Positions 1-9,752 are shown, counted from the first letter of the stretch. The stretch is DNA of 64,000 nucleotides from Gemmatimonadota bacterium (GCA_016720805.1 JADKJZ010000006.1:1-64000), one strand, 5' to 3'. Numbers and translations are program-made. Notes: generated by a model not told the origin, from the sequence alone.

Positions 1-734
1 GTTGGTGACCAGCGGCTTCGCGGGTACCTACCGACGCAGGCACGGCCGATGGCGTCACCGTGACCGACACGAATTCCGGGTCGGACCACCACGGTGGCAC
101 TGACCACCGGAATGACCACCGCCGATATCGTGCAGGCGCTGCAGACGGCGTTTCGACACCGACGGCCTCAACCTCACCGCCACCCAGGTCGGGAACGAGA
201 TCCAGCAGCTCGACCAGCTCAACTTTGGCGGCAGCGCCGCGGTATCAGCCTGGTCTTCACCGGGCTGGAGTGATGGCGCGGGCGAGGCGCCACCGTCCAC
301 CGACACCTCCGCTGCCGGCACCGACGTCGCGGGGACGATCGGCAACTTCGCGGCCCACCGGCACGGGCAGTTGCTGGTCGGCACCAGCGGTACCGACGCA
401 ACTTGGGCTCACGATCAGTACACCGGCCTGACGATCAGCGCGGCCGGCAGCGTCAATCTCTCGCTCAGCGCCGGGGCTCGGATCGAGCGCTTGCTCGACC
501 GGTTCCTCAATACCGGCAACGGGCTGATCGACAGCAAGGTTTTTACGCGCTGGACTGCAGCACCGCCCGGCTGGCGACTCGCGTGTCCGCGCTGGATGCC
601 CAGCTCGAACGGCGCCGCGCCGTCCTGCTGGCGAATTTCCGCCAGATGGAAACCGCCATCGCTCGGCTCAAGCAACAGTCGACCTCGCTGCTTGGCTCGA
701 CCGGCAGCTCCAACAGCAGCTCCGGAGGCAGTGA
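1..734 (+). CDS. fliD: Flagellar filament cap protein FliD, 3' part, frameshifted, 5' end outside window
   Basis: FliD (HAP2) caps the growing flagellar filament and helps flagellin fold at the tip. Reading through frame changes gives an internal stretch with FliD-like features (TADIVQALQTAF, then GTDVAGTIGNFAATGTGQLL), then a C-terminal helical region (LATRVSALDAQLERRRAVLL, then ANFRQMETAIARLKQQSTSL) that matches the coiled-coil end of FliD, and a Ser/Gly-rich tail. No single frame is open throughout: changes occur near 155, 265, 540 and at the end. The likely stop is the TGA at 732-734, two bases before fliS. The frame breaks look like base-call errors because the meaning continues across them. 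Identity rests on the C-terminal pattern plus the following fliS. Confidence 0.72.
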
Positions 735-736
735 CG

Positions 737-1134
737 ATGAGTTACCGGATCGAGCGATCGGTACCGCGAGATGGAAGTGCGGGCGATGTCGCCCACACGC
801 CCAGCGGTTAGGCGGCGCTCTACACCCACCTCCTGGTGGCACTGCGGCGAGCGCGCGGTCCCATCGAGGCGGGGAGATCGCGGCGCGGCGAGAGCGGCTC
901 ATCAAGGCCGAGGAGCTCGTCCACGAACTGCTCTGCTCGCTGGATCGCGACGCCGGCGGCAGGTTCGCCGATCGCCTCCCGCCCTCTACGGCTGGATGCT
1001 GGGCCAGTTCGCGACGATTCAGGCCAAGCCGAACCTGGCCCAGCTCGACGCGGTGGTGGCGATCGTCACCGAACTCCGCGGTGCACTGGCAAGCAGCCGC
1101 CGCGCAACTCGCCGGCGGAAACGCGGCAGCCTGA
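737..1134 (+). CDS. fliS: Flagellar export chaperone FliS, frameshifted
   Basis: FliS binds flagellin in the cytoplasm and delivers it to the flagellar type III export gate. It starts at ATG 737, just after fliD. After joining frames, the protein reads MSYRIDRYREMEVR-like, MSPT, then a helix ALRRARGPIEAG, then LIKAEELVHELLCSLDRDAG, LYGWMLGQFATIQAKPNLAQ and LDAVVAIVTELRG, ending GGNAAA at TGA 1132-1134. The order (YREMEV and MSP near the N terminus, EL.SLDREAGG and LY.WML in the middle) and about 130 residues fit FliS. Frame changes lie near 765, 810 and 985. The fliD-fliS order is the usual one. Confidence 0.78.
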
Positions 1135-1597
1135 TGCCGTTTTGCACCGAGCGAACGCGCCGCCACGTTGCTGGCAGCCCAGCTGAATGACCTGGCGCTA
1201 CCGCCATGTCGTGCAGGCGCAGCGCGCGGTGCTGAGGATGGGCGATGCGGGGTTGCTGGGGATCTTCGCCAGCGAGGCCGACGGCATCATCGCCGACATC
1301 TCCGGCCCGCGAAGTCCAGTTGCCAGCCGTCTGCAGGCCGCCGTCCAGGCAGCCCCGGCGGCCCATGTGGCAGCAGGCCATCCGGTACATGGCCGAGCTG
1401 CACTGCCCGGGTCGAGGCGAGAGCAGGCCCTGGCCTCGGCGGCGGCTTGGGATCTGGCCGCCCAGATGGGGCGGGAGGCGGTCTGGATCGCCCATGAAAT
1501 CGCCGACGTGACCGGCCAACTCGACCGCACCAGCAGCAGCGCCTATCAGGGCGCCGGCGACTCCGCCGCCCCCGTCATGATTGACCGTACGGGGTAG
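1134..1597 (+). CDS. Small helical flagellar protein, possibly FlgN/FliT-like chaperone, frameshifted
   Basis: The ATG at 1134 overlaps the fliS stop (TGATG). Merged frames give a short, helix-rich protein: LAAQLNDLALR, VVQAQRAVLRMGDAGLLGIF, ASEADGIIADISG, then an Ala-rich second half (ALASAAAWDLAAQMGREAVW, IAHEIADVTGQLDR) ending at the TAG before 1598. Length near 150 residues, a two-helix layout and a place between fliS and flgM all suit a flagellar export chaperone of the FlgN or FliT kind, which bind hook-associated proteins or FliD. No diagnostic motif is visible, so the name is only a guess from context. Confidence 0.4.
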
Positions 1598-1720
1598 CTG
1601 CTCAGACTCTCAGGGACTTGGCCGATAGTGTATTCAATGGCTGCTCCCGCACCGACCAGTTACTCTGGTGGTCGGAACCGGGACTAGGCCAGGGCGCTTC
1701 CGCCAGGAAAGGAGGACGCA

Positions 1721-2043
1721 ATGACGATCGACAGTCTTGGCCGCTCCAGGACACCGGGCTGACCCACGCCGCGCGGACTTCGCCGCCCGGGGCGCCGCAG
1801 TGGCAACCACCGCCCGCCGGCATCGAGTGAAGTCCGCGCCGATACGGCCGCAGCCGACACAGTGCAGTTGTCCCCGAAGCGATCGCGCTGGCCGGCGCCG
1901 AGATCCCCAAGGCAGAGATCCAGGCCATCCATCTCCGGGAGATCACCAAAGAAGATCGCCGAGGGTCAGTACGAGAGCACCGCCAACCTTGGCGATGCTT
2001 GCTGACGGACCGCATCATGAAGGAACTCCTCGGCGGCGCATGA
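1721..2043 (+). CDS. flgM: Anti-sigma-28 factor FlgM, frameshifted
   Basis: FlgM holds the flagellar sigma factor FliA inactive until the hook is finished and FlgM is exported. ATG 1721 follows a strong Shine-Dalgarno sequence (GGAAAGGAGG, ending at 1715). The N-terminal half is Pro/Ala-rich and disordered-looking; it leads to DTVQLSPEAIALAG, then KAEIQAIHLREI, then KKIAEGQYESTA, and ends RIMKELLGGA with TGA at 2041-2043. The order VxLSPEA, then KIAEGxY and a terminal helix is the FlgM signature. Two frame changes (near 1870 and 1990) must be allowed. It closes the flagellar group, as flgM often does near fliS or flgN. Confidence 0.68.
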
Positions 2044-2109
2044 CCGCGAGGAGACTGGAGAATGCAGGTCCACCGCACGGCAGGGCAGATGCCCCGCGCC
2101 GATGCTCGC

Positions 2110-3474
2110 GTTGATCGGATGGTCAGCCATCCTGCGGCGTATTGCGGTAAGCCCGCCACGCGGCGGCGCCTGACCAGCAACCCCTGCAACCACCACCCCC
2201 ACCAGGTAGAACCACTCCAGCGGCTGCGGCGCCGTGATCGGATGTAGACGCCGAAGTGCTCCTGCGAAGCCCCTGCCCCACCGAACAGCGCGCAACACCA
2301 GCGCCACCCCTACCACCGCCCCCCACGAACGCCAGCAGCCCCGACTCGAGCACCAGCAGCGCCGCAATCCGCCCCGGCCCGCCCCCAGCGAACGGAAAAT
2401 GGCCATCTCCCGACGCCGCTCCTGCAACGTGCTGTACAGCGCAACCAGCATCCCCAACAACCCCACGAGCAACACCGCCCCCGTGATGATCCGCGCCCCG
2501 TCCTCGGCGTACCCAATGGCGTGCCACAATTCGGTCAGCGCCACCGCCGGCAAGATCGCGGTGAGCGGCTCGACCGCTCAGTGTTCATCTGTCGCTGCAA
2601 CATCAGCGACGCAGCCGCGCGCCTTCGCCCCCAGCAGGAAGGCAGAGCCGGTGGCGTGTGCCTCGGCGCCGCCGCCGATGGCTGAGCGCCGGATCGCCTG
2701 CGCCCCAGGTGAGGCGGCGGTTCCGCCGGCATGGCGGTCCGCGGCGTCGCCGCGGGTGGGGCGGCCGCGGCTGGTGCCGGGGGCCGGGCAACTGTAGCGG
2801 CGCGAACTTCGGCTGGCCCAGCCGTCGGCGGATTCCGGCGCCATCCTCGTGCATCCCCTCGATCCCTTCGAGGGTGATAAACAACGAGCGGTCCACCGGC
2901 GTCGACGTGCGCGCCAGACGCCGACCACCTTGAAGGATGCTCCTCGTGATCGCTGATGCCGGTGCCACGGAGCCCGTGCGTGAACACCACCTGGCTGCCG
3001 ATGCACGAGCTGGTGCGGCGTCGCCACCTCGGCGCCGATCACCACGTCGCGATCACCCTCGAGCAGCTGGCCTCCCGCGGCCGTCACCCGGCCATCGTTC
3101 CTGTACTTGGTGCTCGAAGAAGGCGGCGGTGGTGCCCACCACCCGATAGCCGTAGTAGGGAATCGCCCAGCGAGATCGGGATCGTCCAACGCCACCGCCG
3201 GATGACTGCGCCCAGCGCTGGTAGGTGCTCCACTCGACCGTCCCGCCGGCGCGCCGAGGCCGAAGATCGACGGAGCAGCAGCTGCTGGGAGCCAGCCGCG
3301 CGCCGACGATCAGGTCGGTGCCGCGGATCGTCCCCGCGAAGGGTTCGCCGAATGCCGCGGCGCACCGTCTCGACCCCGACCAGGAGCGCCACCGAGAGGG
3401 CGATCGAGAGCACGGTGAGGACGGTGGTGAGCCGCCGGTTGCGGAGCGAGCGGAGGGCGAGTTGAGGTGAGCAC
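2110..3474 (-). CDS. FtsX/MacB-type ABC transporter permease, frameshifted
   Basis: Inner-membrane permease of a LolCDE/MacB-like exporter. GTG 3474 lies 2 nt after the ATPase stop. After joining frames the N terminus reads LALRSLRNRRLTTVLTVLSI then ALSVALLVGVETVRRGIRR (first membrane helix), then GTDLIVGAR, a periplasmic core with PYYGYRVVGTTAAFFEH and VDRSLFITLEGIEGMHEDG, and at the C terminus ALTELWHAIGYAEDGARIIT, LLGMLVALYSTLQERRREMA, IFRSLGAG (the FtsX-fold signature) and a final WRAYR. The 3' end near 2110 is uncertain because of indels. In other bacteria this permease type sits beside DUF3299 genes, as here. The cargo is unknown. Confidence 0.72.
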
Positions 3475-3476
3475 TC

Positions 3477-4176
3477 TCAGCGCCCTCCGGCCAGGTTGAG
3501 GTCGGCAGCGAGAGCACCCGGTCGAAGCGGGCGCCGAGCGAGAGGTCGTGCGACACGAAGAGCAGCGTCGCCTTCGCCTCGGCGCAGCATTCGAACAACA
3601 GCTCCAGGAAGCGGTCGCGCAGGTCGGTGTCGAGCGCCGAGGTCGGCTCGTCGGCGATCACGAGCTCGGGCGAGCCGATGATGCGCGCGAGCGCGGCGGC
3701 CACCCGCTGCTGCTGGCCGACGCTCAACTCGGTCACCGGGGTGGCGATGAAGCGCCCAGTTCGAGCCGCTCGGCGAGGCGGCGCGCCTCACCTACGATGG
3801 TGCGCCGCCAAGTCGCTCATGGCGATCGCAGCGGAGCGTGCAGCCGGGACGGCAGCGCGATATTCTCGAGCACCGAGAGGTACGGGATCAGGTTGAAGAG
3901 CTGGAAGAGGTAGCCGATATGGCTGCCGCGGAAGGCGTCGCGATGCGACGTGCAGCACGGCGAGGTCCTGCGCCGGATGCGCACCCCGCCCTTAGGGAGG
4001 GGCTCAGCACCCCGGCGATGAGGCCGAGGAGCGTCGTCTTGCCTGAGCCGCTGGGGCCGTGGAGGAAGAGGCGTTCTCCGGGGGCGATGGTGAGGTCGGC
4101 AAGCCGAAGGACCTCGCGTCCGGGGGGTACCTGAAGACGAGGTCCTGATGGCGACCGCCGAGGGGCGATCGCTCAC
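3477..4176 (-). CDS. ABC transporter ATP-binding protein (LolD/MacB type), frameshifted
   Basis: Cytoplasmic ATPase partner of the downstream permease. GTG 4176 overlaps the stop of the DUF3299 gene (GTGA). Joined frames show Walker A GPSGSGKTTLLGLIAG, a Q-loop region GYLFQLFNLIPYLSVLENIA, signature LSVGQQQRVAAALARI, Walker B LVIADEPTSALD and the H-loop LLFVSHD; the end reads ADLNLAGGR then TGA at 3477-3479. These are all the ABC ATPase motifs in order, and the LFNLIPYLSVLENI segment is typical of the LolD/MacB subgroup. Frameshifts near 3790 and 3995 are most easily read as sequence errors. Confidence 0.8.
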
Positions 4177-4685
4177 TTCTTGGCGGGCGGAGCGTACGGC
4201 TTGCTGTCGATCCCTTCCATTTCGTAGTAGCTGGCGCCGTAGACCGATTCGGTCTGGCGCAGGTGCAGCACGCCCTCGAACATCACCGGATCCCACCAGC
4301 CGATCTTGACGGTCTTGCCGCCCTTCATCTTGACGTAGACCATCTGGTTCGGCGGCGGCGGCGGTGTGGACGCAGGCACCGAAGTACGGCACCAGGAGGA
4401 ACTCGTCGGATTCCTGCATGTTGTCTTCGAGCGGGACGATGAACGCGGCGATCTTGACCAGCTTGCCGTCGAGCGCCTCGAGGGATGCCGGGGCCTTGCC
4501 GGTGTTGAGGTCGAGGCCCCCAGAATCCGCCAGTCGACCAGGACCAGGTCGGTCGCGAACGTCCCCGGCGGCCACGGCGGCGGGCGAGCCGGTGAAGACG
4601 ATCGGGGCACGCGCGCCGGGCAAAGGCCGTCACCGAGGGCAAGCCGAGCGAGGACACGAGCATCGAGGGCCTCTCTGAGAACCAA
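4173..4685 (-). CDS. DUF3299 family protein, frameshifted near the N terminus
   Basis: The readable core is LDGKLVKIAAFIVPLEDN, then EFLLVPYFGACVHT, PPPPNQMVYVKMKGGK, then VMFEGVLHLRQTESVYGAS and YYEMEGIDSKPY. This is the DUF3299 pattern (a short beta-rich domain with a conserved LLVPYxGACxH and PPPPNQ segment, and a YxMxxxxxxPY end). DUF3299 proteins are usually exported and are often encoded with a LolCDE-like transporter in Proteobacteria, in some cases linked to metal homeostasis; here the gene is first in such a set of three. The start is unclear: a secretion signal should lie upstream, but frame changes between 4530 and 4700 hide it. Function is not established. Confidence 0.7.
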   Translation of the reverse strand: MVLREALDARVLARLALGDGLCPARVPRSSSPARPPPWPPGTFATDLVLVDWRILGASTSTPARPRHPSRRSTASWSRSPRSSSRSKTTCRNPTSSSWCRTSVPASTPPPPPNQMVYVKMKGGKTVKIGWWDPVMFEGVLHLRQTESVYGASYYEMEGIDSKPYAPPAKK

Positions 4686-4779
4686 TTCGCAACAACAGCC
4701 AATTGGCTATGTTACGTATGATCGCCGGAATAAGTTGCCCCCCTTCCTCCCCCAGTTCCAACCCAGCGGAGAAGTCCCC

Positions 4780-6527
4780 ATGGCCCGTTTGACGGTCGGC
4801 CTCGGCCTGGTTCTCCGGGGATCGCCGCGTGCGGCGGCGGCCAAGGCCCCAGCCACCACCCCGCTCCTGCGCGCGTCCCGCCGCGGCCCCGCTGCCGCAG
4901 GGCCCCGGCGCCCACTGCCGCGCCGGGCGCCAGTGGGCGTGACGCGGGCGCGCCGGTGCCGCGGGCGGTCGTGCCGGCGGTGGCCGCGGTGGCCCGTCGG
5001 TGGACAGCACCAAGTACGCGCACCACGCCGCCCGGACGATCCGATGATCCAGAAGATGTTTGACGAAGGGATGACCAACGGCCAGGCCGGCAAGCTGGCG
5101 CAGGTGCTGATGGACTCGATCGGGCCGCGCCTCACCGGCTCGCCGCGCCAGAACGCCGCCAACTGGGCGGTCAAGCCCTACGCCTCGTGGGGGATCCCGG
5201 CCGAGAAGCGAGCAGTACGGCACCTGGAACTCGTGGCAGCGCGGGCACACCCACGTCGACATGATTGCCCGCGCGTCCGTTCGCTCGAGGGGACGATGCC
5301 GCGGTTGGGCCCGGGCACCGGTGGCAAGGACGTCATCGGCGATGTGATCCTCTTCCCGGAGACGAAGTCGCCGGACGAGTTCGCCGCGTGGGCCAAGGCC
5401 AAGGCCAAGGGGAAGTTCGTGCTGATCTCGGCGCCACTCGCCTCCTGCCGCAGGCGGCGCAGTGGACTGAGTTCGGCCAGCCGGGCGCCTCCAGCAGCTC
5501 GCCGCGCTCAAGCCAGACCAACGGGCTGCATGGGCCGACGCGCACCAAGCGGGGCGGCAACATCAACGTCTGGACCAAGGCCTATGGCGTCGCCGGCGTG
5601 ATCGGCCTCAACTGGTCACAGTACCCCGGCGTCAACAAGATCTTCGGCTCGCCGAAGCAGCAGGTGCTGACGCTCGATGCCAGTTGCGAAGACTACAACC
5701 TGCTCTTCCGCCTGGCGCAGAACAATCAGGGCCCGAAGGTCCGGCTGAACGCCGACGCCGGAGTTCCTCGGTGAGCGCCGATGTACAACGTCGTCCGGAT
5801 GATCAAGGGCACCGAGCGGCCGAACGAGTACGTCGTGCTCTCGGCGCATTTCGACTCGTGGGCGGCCGCGTCGGGCGCGACCGACAACGGCACCGGCACG
5901 ATCACGATGATGGAGGCGCTGCGCATCCTGCGGCAGGTGTACCCGAACCCGAAGCGCACCATCCTGATCGGGAACTGGGGCAGCGAGGAGCAGGGCCTCA
6001 ACGGCTCGCAGGCGTTCGCCGAAGATCACCCGGAGATCGTCAAGGGGATCCGCGCCGGCTGGAACCAGGACAACGGCACCGGGCGCATCACCTCGCTCGG
6101 TGCCGGCCTGCTCACCAACGCGACCGACAACCTGATCTCGTGGCTGCGCGCGGTGCCGTCGTCGATCAGCGGCTGGGTCCGCCTCGGCGCGAACGCCTCG
6201 CCGGTCGCGCGGGCGGCGGCGGCACCGACGGCTGGCCTTCCAGTGCCGCGGCGCGCCGGTGCACGGGATAGGCGCCCTCGGGTGGGACTACTGCAACACC
6301 ACCTGGCACACCAACCGCGACACCTACGACAAGATCGTGATCGCCGACCTGAAGAACAACGCGACGCTCGTCGCCATGCTGACCTACCTGGCCGACAAGG
6401 ACCCGACCGCCAGGCGCCGCAGCTGATCAGCGTGAGAACCCGGCCACCCAGGCCCGCGATCACCTATCCGATGTGCGGGCCGAACAACTCGTCAAGGCGA
6501 CGCGGAAGAGGACGGATTCGCCGTTGA
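4780..6527 (+). CDS. Exported M28-family zinc peptidase, frameshifted
   Basis: Probable secreted metallopeptidase resembling carboxypeptidase Q. ATG 4780 starts MARLTVGLGLVL, a signal-peptide start cut by a frameshift. Later pieces: IQKMFDEGMTNGQAGKLAQV, LMDSIGPRLTGSPRQNAANW, GGKDVIGDVILFPETKSPDE, then the catalytic part LSAHFDSW..GATDNGTGT (His and bridging Asp), GNWGSEEQGLNG (catalytic Glu pair), QDNGTGR (Asp) and TWHTNRDTYDKI (last His). All five zinc-site positions expected in M28 are present. Frames change near 4830, 5210, 5450, 5770 and 6240. A stop at 6424-6426 in one frame, or 6527 in another, could be the true end. Confidence 0.78.
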
Positions 6528-6530
6528 TTG

Positions 6531-6638
6531 GGCGAGGCGTAGGTCGTAGGCGAGGCGTTAGACGAAAAGGGTTGGCACACTTAGGCCCCTCTTTCCTACG
6601 ACCAACGACCAACGACTAACGACAACGTCTAACGACTC
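6531..6638. repeat. Heptamer-repeat inverted-arm element A (CGTTAGT family)
   Basis: The left arm 6531-6564 has a period near 7 (GGCGTAG, GTCGTAG, GCGAGGC, GTTAGAC). The right arm 6594-6638 is a run of ACGACCA/ACGACTA units. GGTCGTAGG at 6542-6550 is complementary to CCTACGACC at 6594-6602, and CGTTAGACG at 6556-6564 to CGTCTAACG at 6626-6634. The spacer is about 29 bp. The element lies between the M28 gene and the small acidic gene, which converge on it. Confidence 0.7.
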
Positions 6639-6669
6639 CTCTTCATCATCATCAAACGAGAAGTCCTCG

Positions 6670-6849
6670 TCAGAAGTCCTCGTCGAGATCATCCTCGTCG
6701 TCATCGTCATCATCTTCGCCCTCTTCGCCGTCGAGTTCGTCGTCCTCATCCTCGAGGTCGAGATCGTCCACGTCGAAAATTTCCTCGCCATCTTCGTCAA
6801 ACCGGCGGCGCATCGCAGTGTCCAGCGACGCCTCCAGGACGTCTCCCAC
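6670..6849 (-). CDS. Small highly acidic protein, about 60 residues
   Basis: On the minus strand, from GTG 6849, the frame reads VGDVLEASLDTAMRRRFDED, then GEEIFDVDDLDLEDEDDELD, then GEEGEDDDDDDEDDLDEDF and TGA at 6670-6672. More than half of the second part is Asp or Glu. It lies downstream of typA on the same strand. A 13-bp tandem duplication (AGAAGTCCTCGTC twice, about 6659-6685) overlaps the stop: one copy fewer would carry the frame on into SFDDDEEES and the adjacent repeat element. The start is uncertain since an ATG at 6857 is in another frame and this stretch contains base errors. No family recognised; the skewed composition on one frame is the only evidence for coding. Confidence 0.4.
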   Translation of the reverse strand: MGDVLEASLDTAMRRRFDEDGEEIFDVDDLDLEDEDDELDGEEGEDDDDDDEDDLDEDF

Positions 6850-6917
6850 GACGACATGATGTGCTCCTCCACGTGACCAGTTCCGGGTGATGACCAGTTG
6901 GGCCGGGTGGCTACCAT

Positions 6918-8768
6918 TTACGAGACGTCGACGCCCCGGTTCGCCGCACGCTGCACCTTCTTCCGTTCGGTGGCCGCAGGCTCCGCTTGCGGAACCGGAT
7001 GTTCTCCGGCGTGACCTCGATCAGCTCGTCCTCTTCGATGTACTCGAGGGCGTACTCCAGCGTGATCGGCGCGGCGGCTCGAGCTGGATGTTCTCGTCGG
7101 TCGACGTCGTCCGCATGTTGGAGAGCTTCTCTCCTTGCCGACGTTCACGTCCATGTCGTCCGGACGCGAATTCTCGCCGACGATCATCCCCTCGTAGACC
7201 AGCTCGCCCGGGGCGACGAACATCTGCGCCCGCTCCTGCAGGTTGGCCAGTGCGAAGCCGACCACCGGCGCCTCACGGTCGGCCACCAGCACGCCGCGCT
7301 TGCGACCCGCCAGCGGACCCGCCCACAGCCCGTACTCCAGGAAACGATGGTGCATCATCCCGGTGCCGCGGGTGTCGGTGAGGAACTCCGAGCGGTAGCC
7401 GAAGAGGCCGCGCGACGGGATCCGGAAGGTGAGCCGGACCATTCCCTGCCCCGGGTTTCGCATCTCGGTCATCTCGGTCTTCCGGGGGCCGAGCTTCTCC
7501 ATCACGACGCCCATGTACTCCTCGGGGACGTCGATCGTCAACTCCTCGTACGGCTCCAGGCGCTCGCCATTGGGGCCGTCCTTCAGGATGACGCGCGGCC
7601 GGGAAACCTGGAACTCGTAGCCCCGCGCCGCATCGTCTCCATCAAGATGCCCAGGTGGAGCTCACCGCGTCCGGCCACCGGAGTGGGTGTCCGGCGAATC
7701 GGTCGGCTCGACCCGGAGGGCGACGTTCCGCTCCAGTTCCTTCGAAGAGCCGGTCGCGCAGCTGCCGGGACGTGACGTACTTGCCTTCGCGCCCGGCGAA
7801 GGGCGAGTTGTTGACCATGAAGTCGACCGAGATCGTCGGCTCCTCCACGGCGATGCCGGCCATCCGCTCCGGGTAGCTCGACCGAGGTGAACGTCTTGCC
7901 GATTTCCGAGCGTCTCGAAGCCCGACAGCGCCACGATCTCACCCGCCTGTGCGGCGTTTCGATCCGGTTCAGTCCGTCGAAGGTGTACAGCTTGGTGATG
8001 CGGCCCTTTTCGACGCCCGGCTCATCGGCCACCATCCCGGGCTCGCCCAGGGGCAGCAGGGAGACCTGGTCGCCAACGTTGATGCGGCCCCGCTCGATCC
8101 GGCCGATCGCGATCCGACCGATGAACGACGAGAAGTCCAGGGTCGAGACCAGCATCTGGAACGGCTTCTCCGGGTCGCCCGACGGCGGCGGCACGGTCTT
8201 GAGGATGGTCTCGAACAGCGGCTCCAGCGTGGTGCCGGGCTGGTCGAGCTCCAGGGTGGCCGTTCCGGCGCGGCTCGACGTGTACAGGAAGGGGCAGTCG
8301 AGCTGCGCCTCCGTGGCGTCGAGGTCCATGAACAGCGACAGCACTTCGTCGTGCACGCGCATCGGCTCGGCGTCCTGCCGGTCGATCTTGTTGATCGCGA
8401 CGATCGGCTGCAAGCCCAGCGCCAGCGCCTTCCGGGTCACGAAGCGCGTCTGCGGCATCGGCCCTTCGGCCGCGTCCACCAGGATCAGCACGCCGTTGAC
8501 CATGCGCAAGATACGTTCGACCTCGCCCCCGAAATCCGCGTGCCCCGGCGTGTCGACGATGTTCATCTTCACGTTGTGCCAGGTGATGGCGGTGTTCTTG
8601 GCGAGAATGGTGATCCCCCGCTCTTTCTCGAGCGGGTTGGAATCCATCACGCGCTCTTCGACGTGCTGGTTGGCCCGGAAGGCCCCAGCCTGGCGAAGCA
8701 TCTGGTCCACGAGGGTGGTCTTCCCGGTGGTCCACGTGCGCGATGATGGCAAGGTTACGAATATCCAC
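6918..8768 (-). CDS. typA: Ribosome-associated translational GTPase TypA/BipA, frameshifted
   Basis: BipA is a translation-factor GTPase that binds 70S ribosomes and aids 50S assembly under stress. GTG 8768 gives VDIRNLAIIAHVDH followed after an indel by the P-loop end GKTTLVDQML; then ERGITILAKNTAI (switch I), VDTPGHADFGGEV (G3), INKIDRQDAEP (G4), TSSRAG (G5), the beta-barrel domain, then ELHLGILMETMRR, DVPEEYMGVVMEKLGPRK, GLFGYRSEFLTDTRGTGMM and PGELVYEGMIVGENSRPDD, all typical of BipA. The C terminus ends KKVQRAANRGVDVS. About 610 residues as expected. Frame changes lie near 8725, 7910, 7870, 7680, 7630, 7130 and 6985, again suggesting sequencing errors rather than decay. Confidence 0.88.
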
Positions 8769-8812
8769 GACAAATCCTGTCCACGAGCCCGTCAGGTTAC
8801 CTCAGGGCGCCA

Positions 8813-8841
8813 TATATACCCGACGAGGGTGGGGGCCGCAA
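8813..8841 (-). promoter_or_regulatory. Sigma-70-like promoter for typA
   Basis: On the minus strand TTGCGG (8841-8836) and TATATA (8818-8813) are separated by exactly 17 bp, 45 bp before the typA GTG. AT-rich hexamers are rare here, so the match stands out. It lies just after the stop of the upstream CDF gene. Confidence 0.5.
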
Positions 8842-8846
8842 GGCGA

Positions 8847-9752
8847 TCAGTGACGATGCGCCATGCCGCCCCGGAGGGGGGATGCGGCGTGGTGCTCGTG
8901 GCCGCACGCCTCGGCGCCACAGGCCTCCCCCGTCTCGAGCTGGATCGTGACGTGGCCGATACCCAGCTCGGCCATCGCCCCTTCCATCTGCTTGAGCACC
9001 GCCGGATGCCCCTCGAGGTCGATCGCCACCGCGTGGGCGCTCATCGCCACCAACCCCTTGGTGACGGTCCAGACGTGGACGTCGTGCACGCGGGAGACGC
9101 CCGCCACCGCCAGCAGCCGCTCCTCGACCTGGGAGACCTGCATGTGCTCGGGGACCCGATCCAGCAGGATCGTCCCGCTCTCGCTGACCAGCCGCCACGC
9201 GCTCCGGAAGATCAGCACCGAGACCAGCACCGAGATGATCGCGTCGGCCGGAAGCCAGCCGAAGAAGTGGATCACCAGCGCCGCCACGATGGCCCCGACC
9301 GAGCCGAGCACGTCGCCCATGATATGGAGATAGGCGCCACGGACGTTCAGGTCGTGGTGGTGATGCCCATGCAACACCCGGAGCGAGATCAGGTTGACGA
9401 TCAGCCCGACGGTGGCGACCCACCCAAAGAGGACGGCATCGATCTCCCGCGGCTGATGCAGCCGGTCCCACGCCTCGAGGGTGATGCCGATCCCGATCCC
9501 GAACAGCGCCAGCCCATTCACCAGCGCCGCGAGCACCTCCCAGCGGAGATTGCCGAACTCATGCGCCGATCCCTGCCGCCGCTGGGCCACGCGCGCACCG
9601 AACCACGCCAGGGCCAGCGCGGCCACGTCGGTCGCCATGTGGCCGGCATCGGCGAGCAGCGCCAGCGAATTGCTGATCACGCCGCCGATGATCTCGATCA
9701 GCAGGAACCCCGCCGTGAGCGCGAGCACCGTGGCCAGCTTGCGACTGGTCAT
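8847..9752 (-). CDS. CDF family cation efflux protein (CzcD/ZitB-like)
   Basis: Inner-membrane divalent metal/proton antiporter, likely for Zn2+. The 301 residues include six predicted membrane helices and a cytoplasmic ferredoxin-like tail. Metal-site motifs are complete: LADAGHMATD in TM2 and HIMGDVLGS in TM5, the two HxxxD pairs of zinc-transporting CDF proteins. A His-rich loop (RVLHGHHHHD) sits between TM4 and TM5, and a Cys/His-rich tail (ACGAEACGHEHHAA, MAHRH) could also bind metal. ATG 9752 overlaps the hisD stop by 4 bp (ATGA), so the two are probably co-transcribed, an odd metabolic pairing apart from HisD itself being a zinc enzyme. Exact metal not provable from sequence. Confidence 0.88.
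   Translation of the reverse strand: MTSRKLATVLALTAGFLLIEIIGGVISNSLALLADAGHMATDVAALALAWFGARVAQRRQGSAHEFGNLRWEVLAALVNGLALFGIGIGITLEAWDRLHQPREIDAVLFGWVATVGLIVNLISLRVLHGHHHHDLNVRGAYLHIMGDVLGSVGAIVAALVIHFFGWLPADAIISVLVSVLIFRSAWRLVSESGTILLDRVPEHMQVSQVEERLLAVAGVSRVHDVHVWTVTKGLVAMSAHAVAIDLEGHPAVLKQMEGAMAELGIGHVTIQLETGEACGAEACGHEHHAASPLRGGMAHRH

Noticed and set aside
1..2043. Flagellar genes as true pseudogenes
   Set aside because: Frame breaks are frequent and evenly spread, conserved residues continue on both sides, and typA in the same segment shows the same pattern, so sequence error is the simpler reading.
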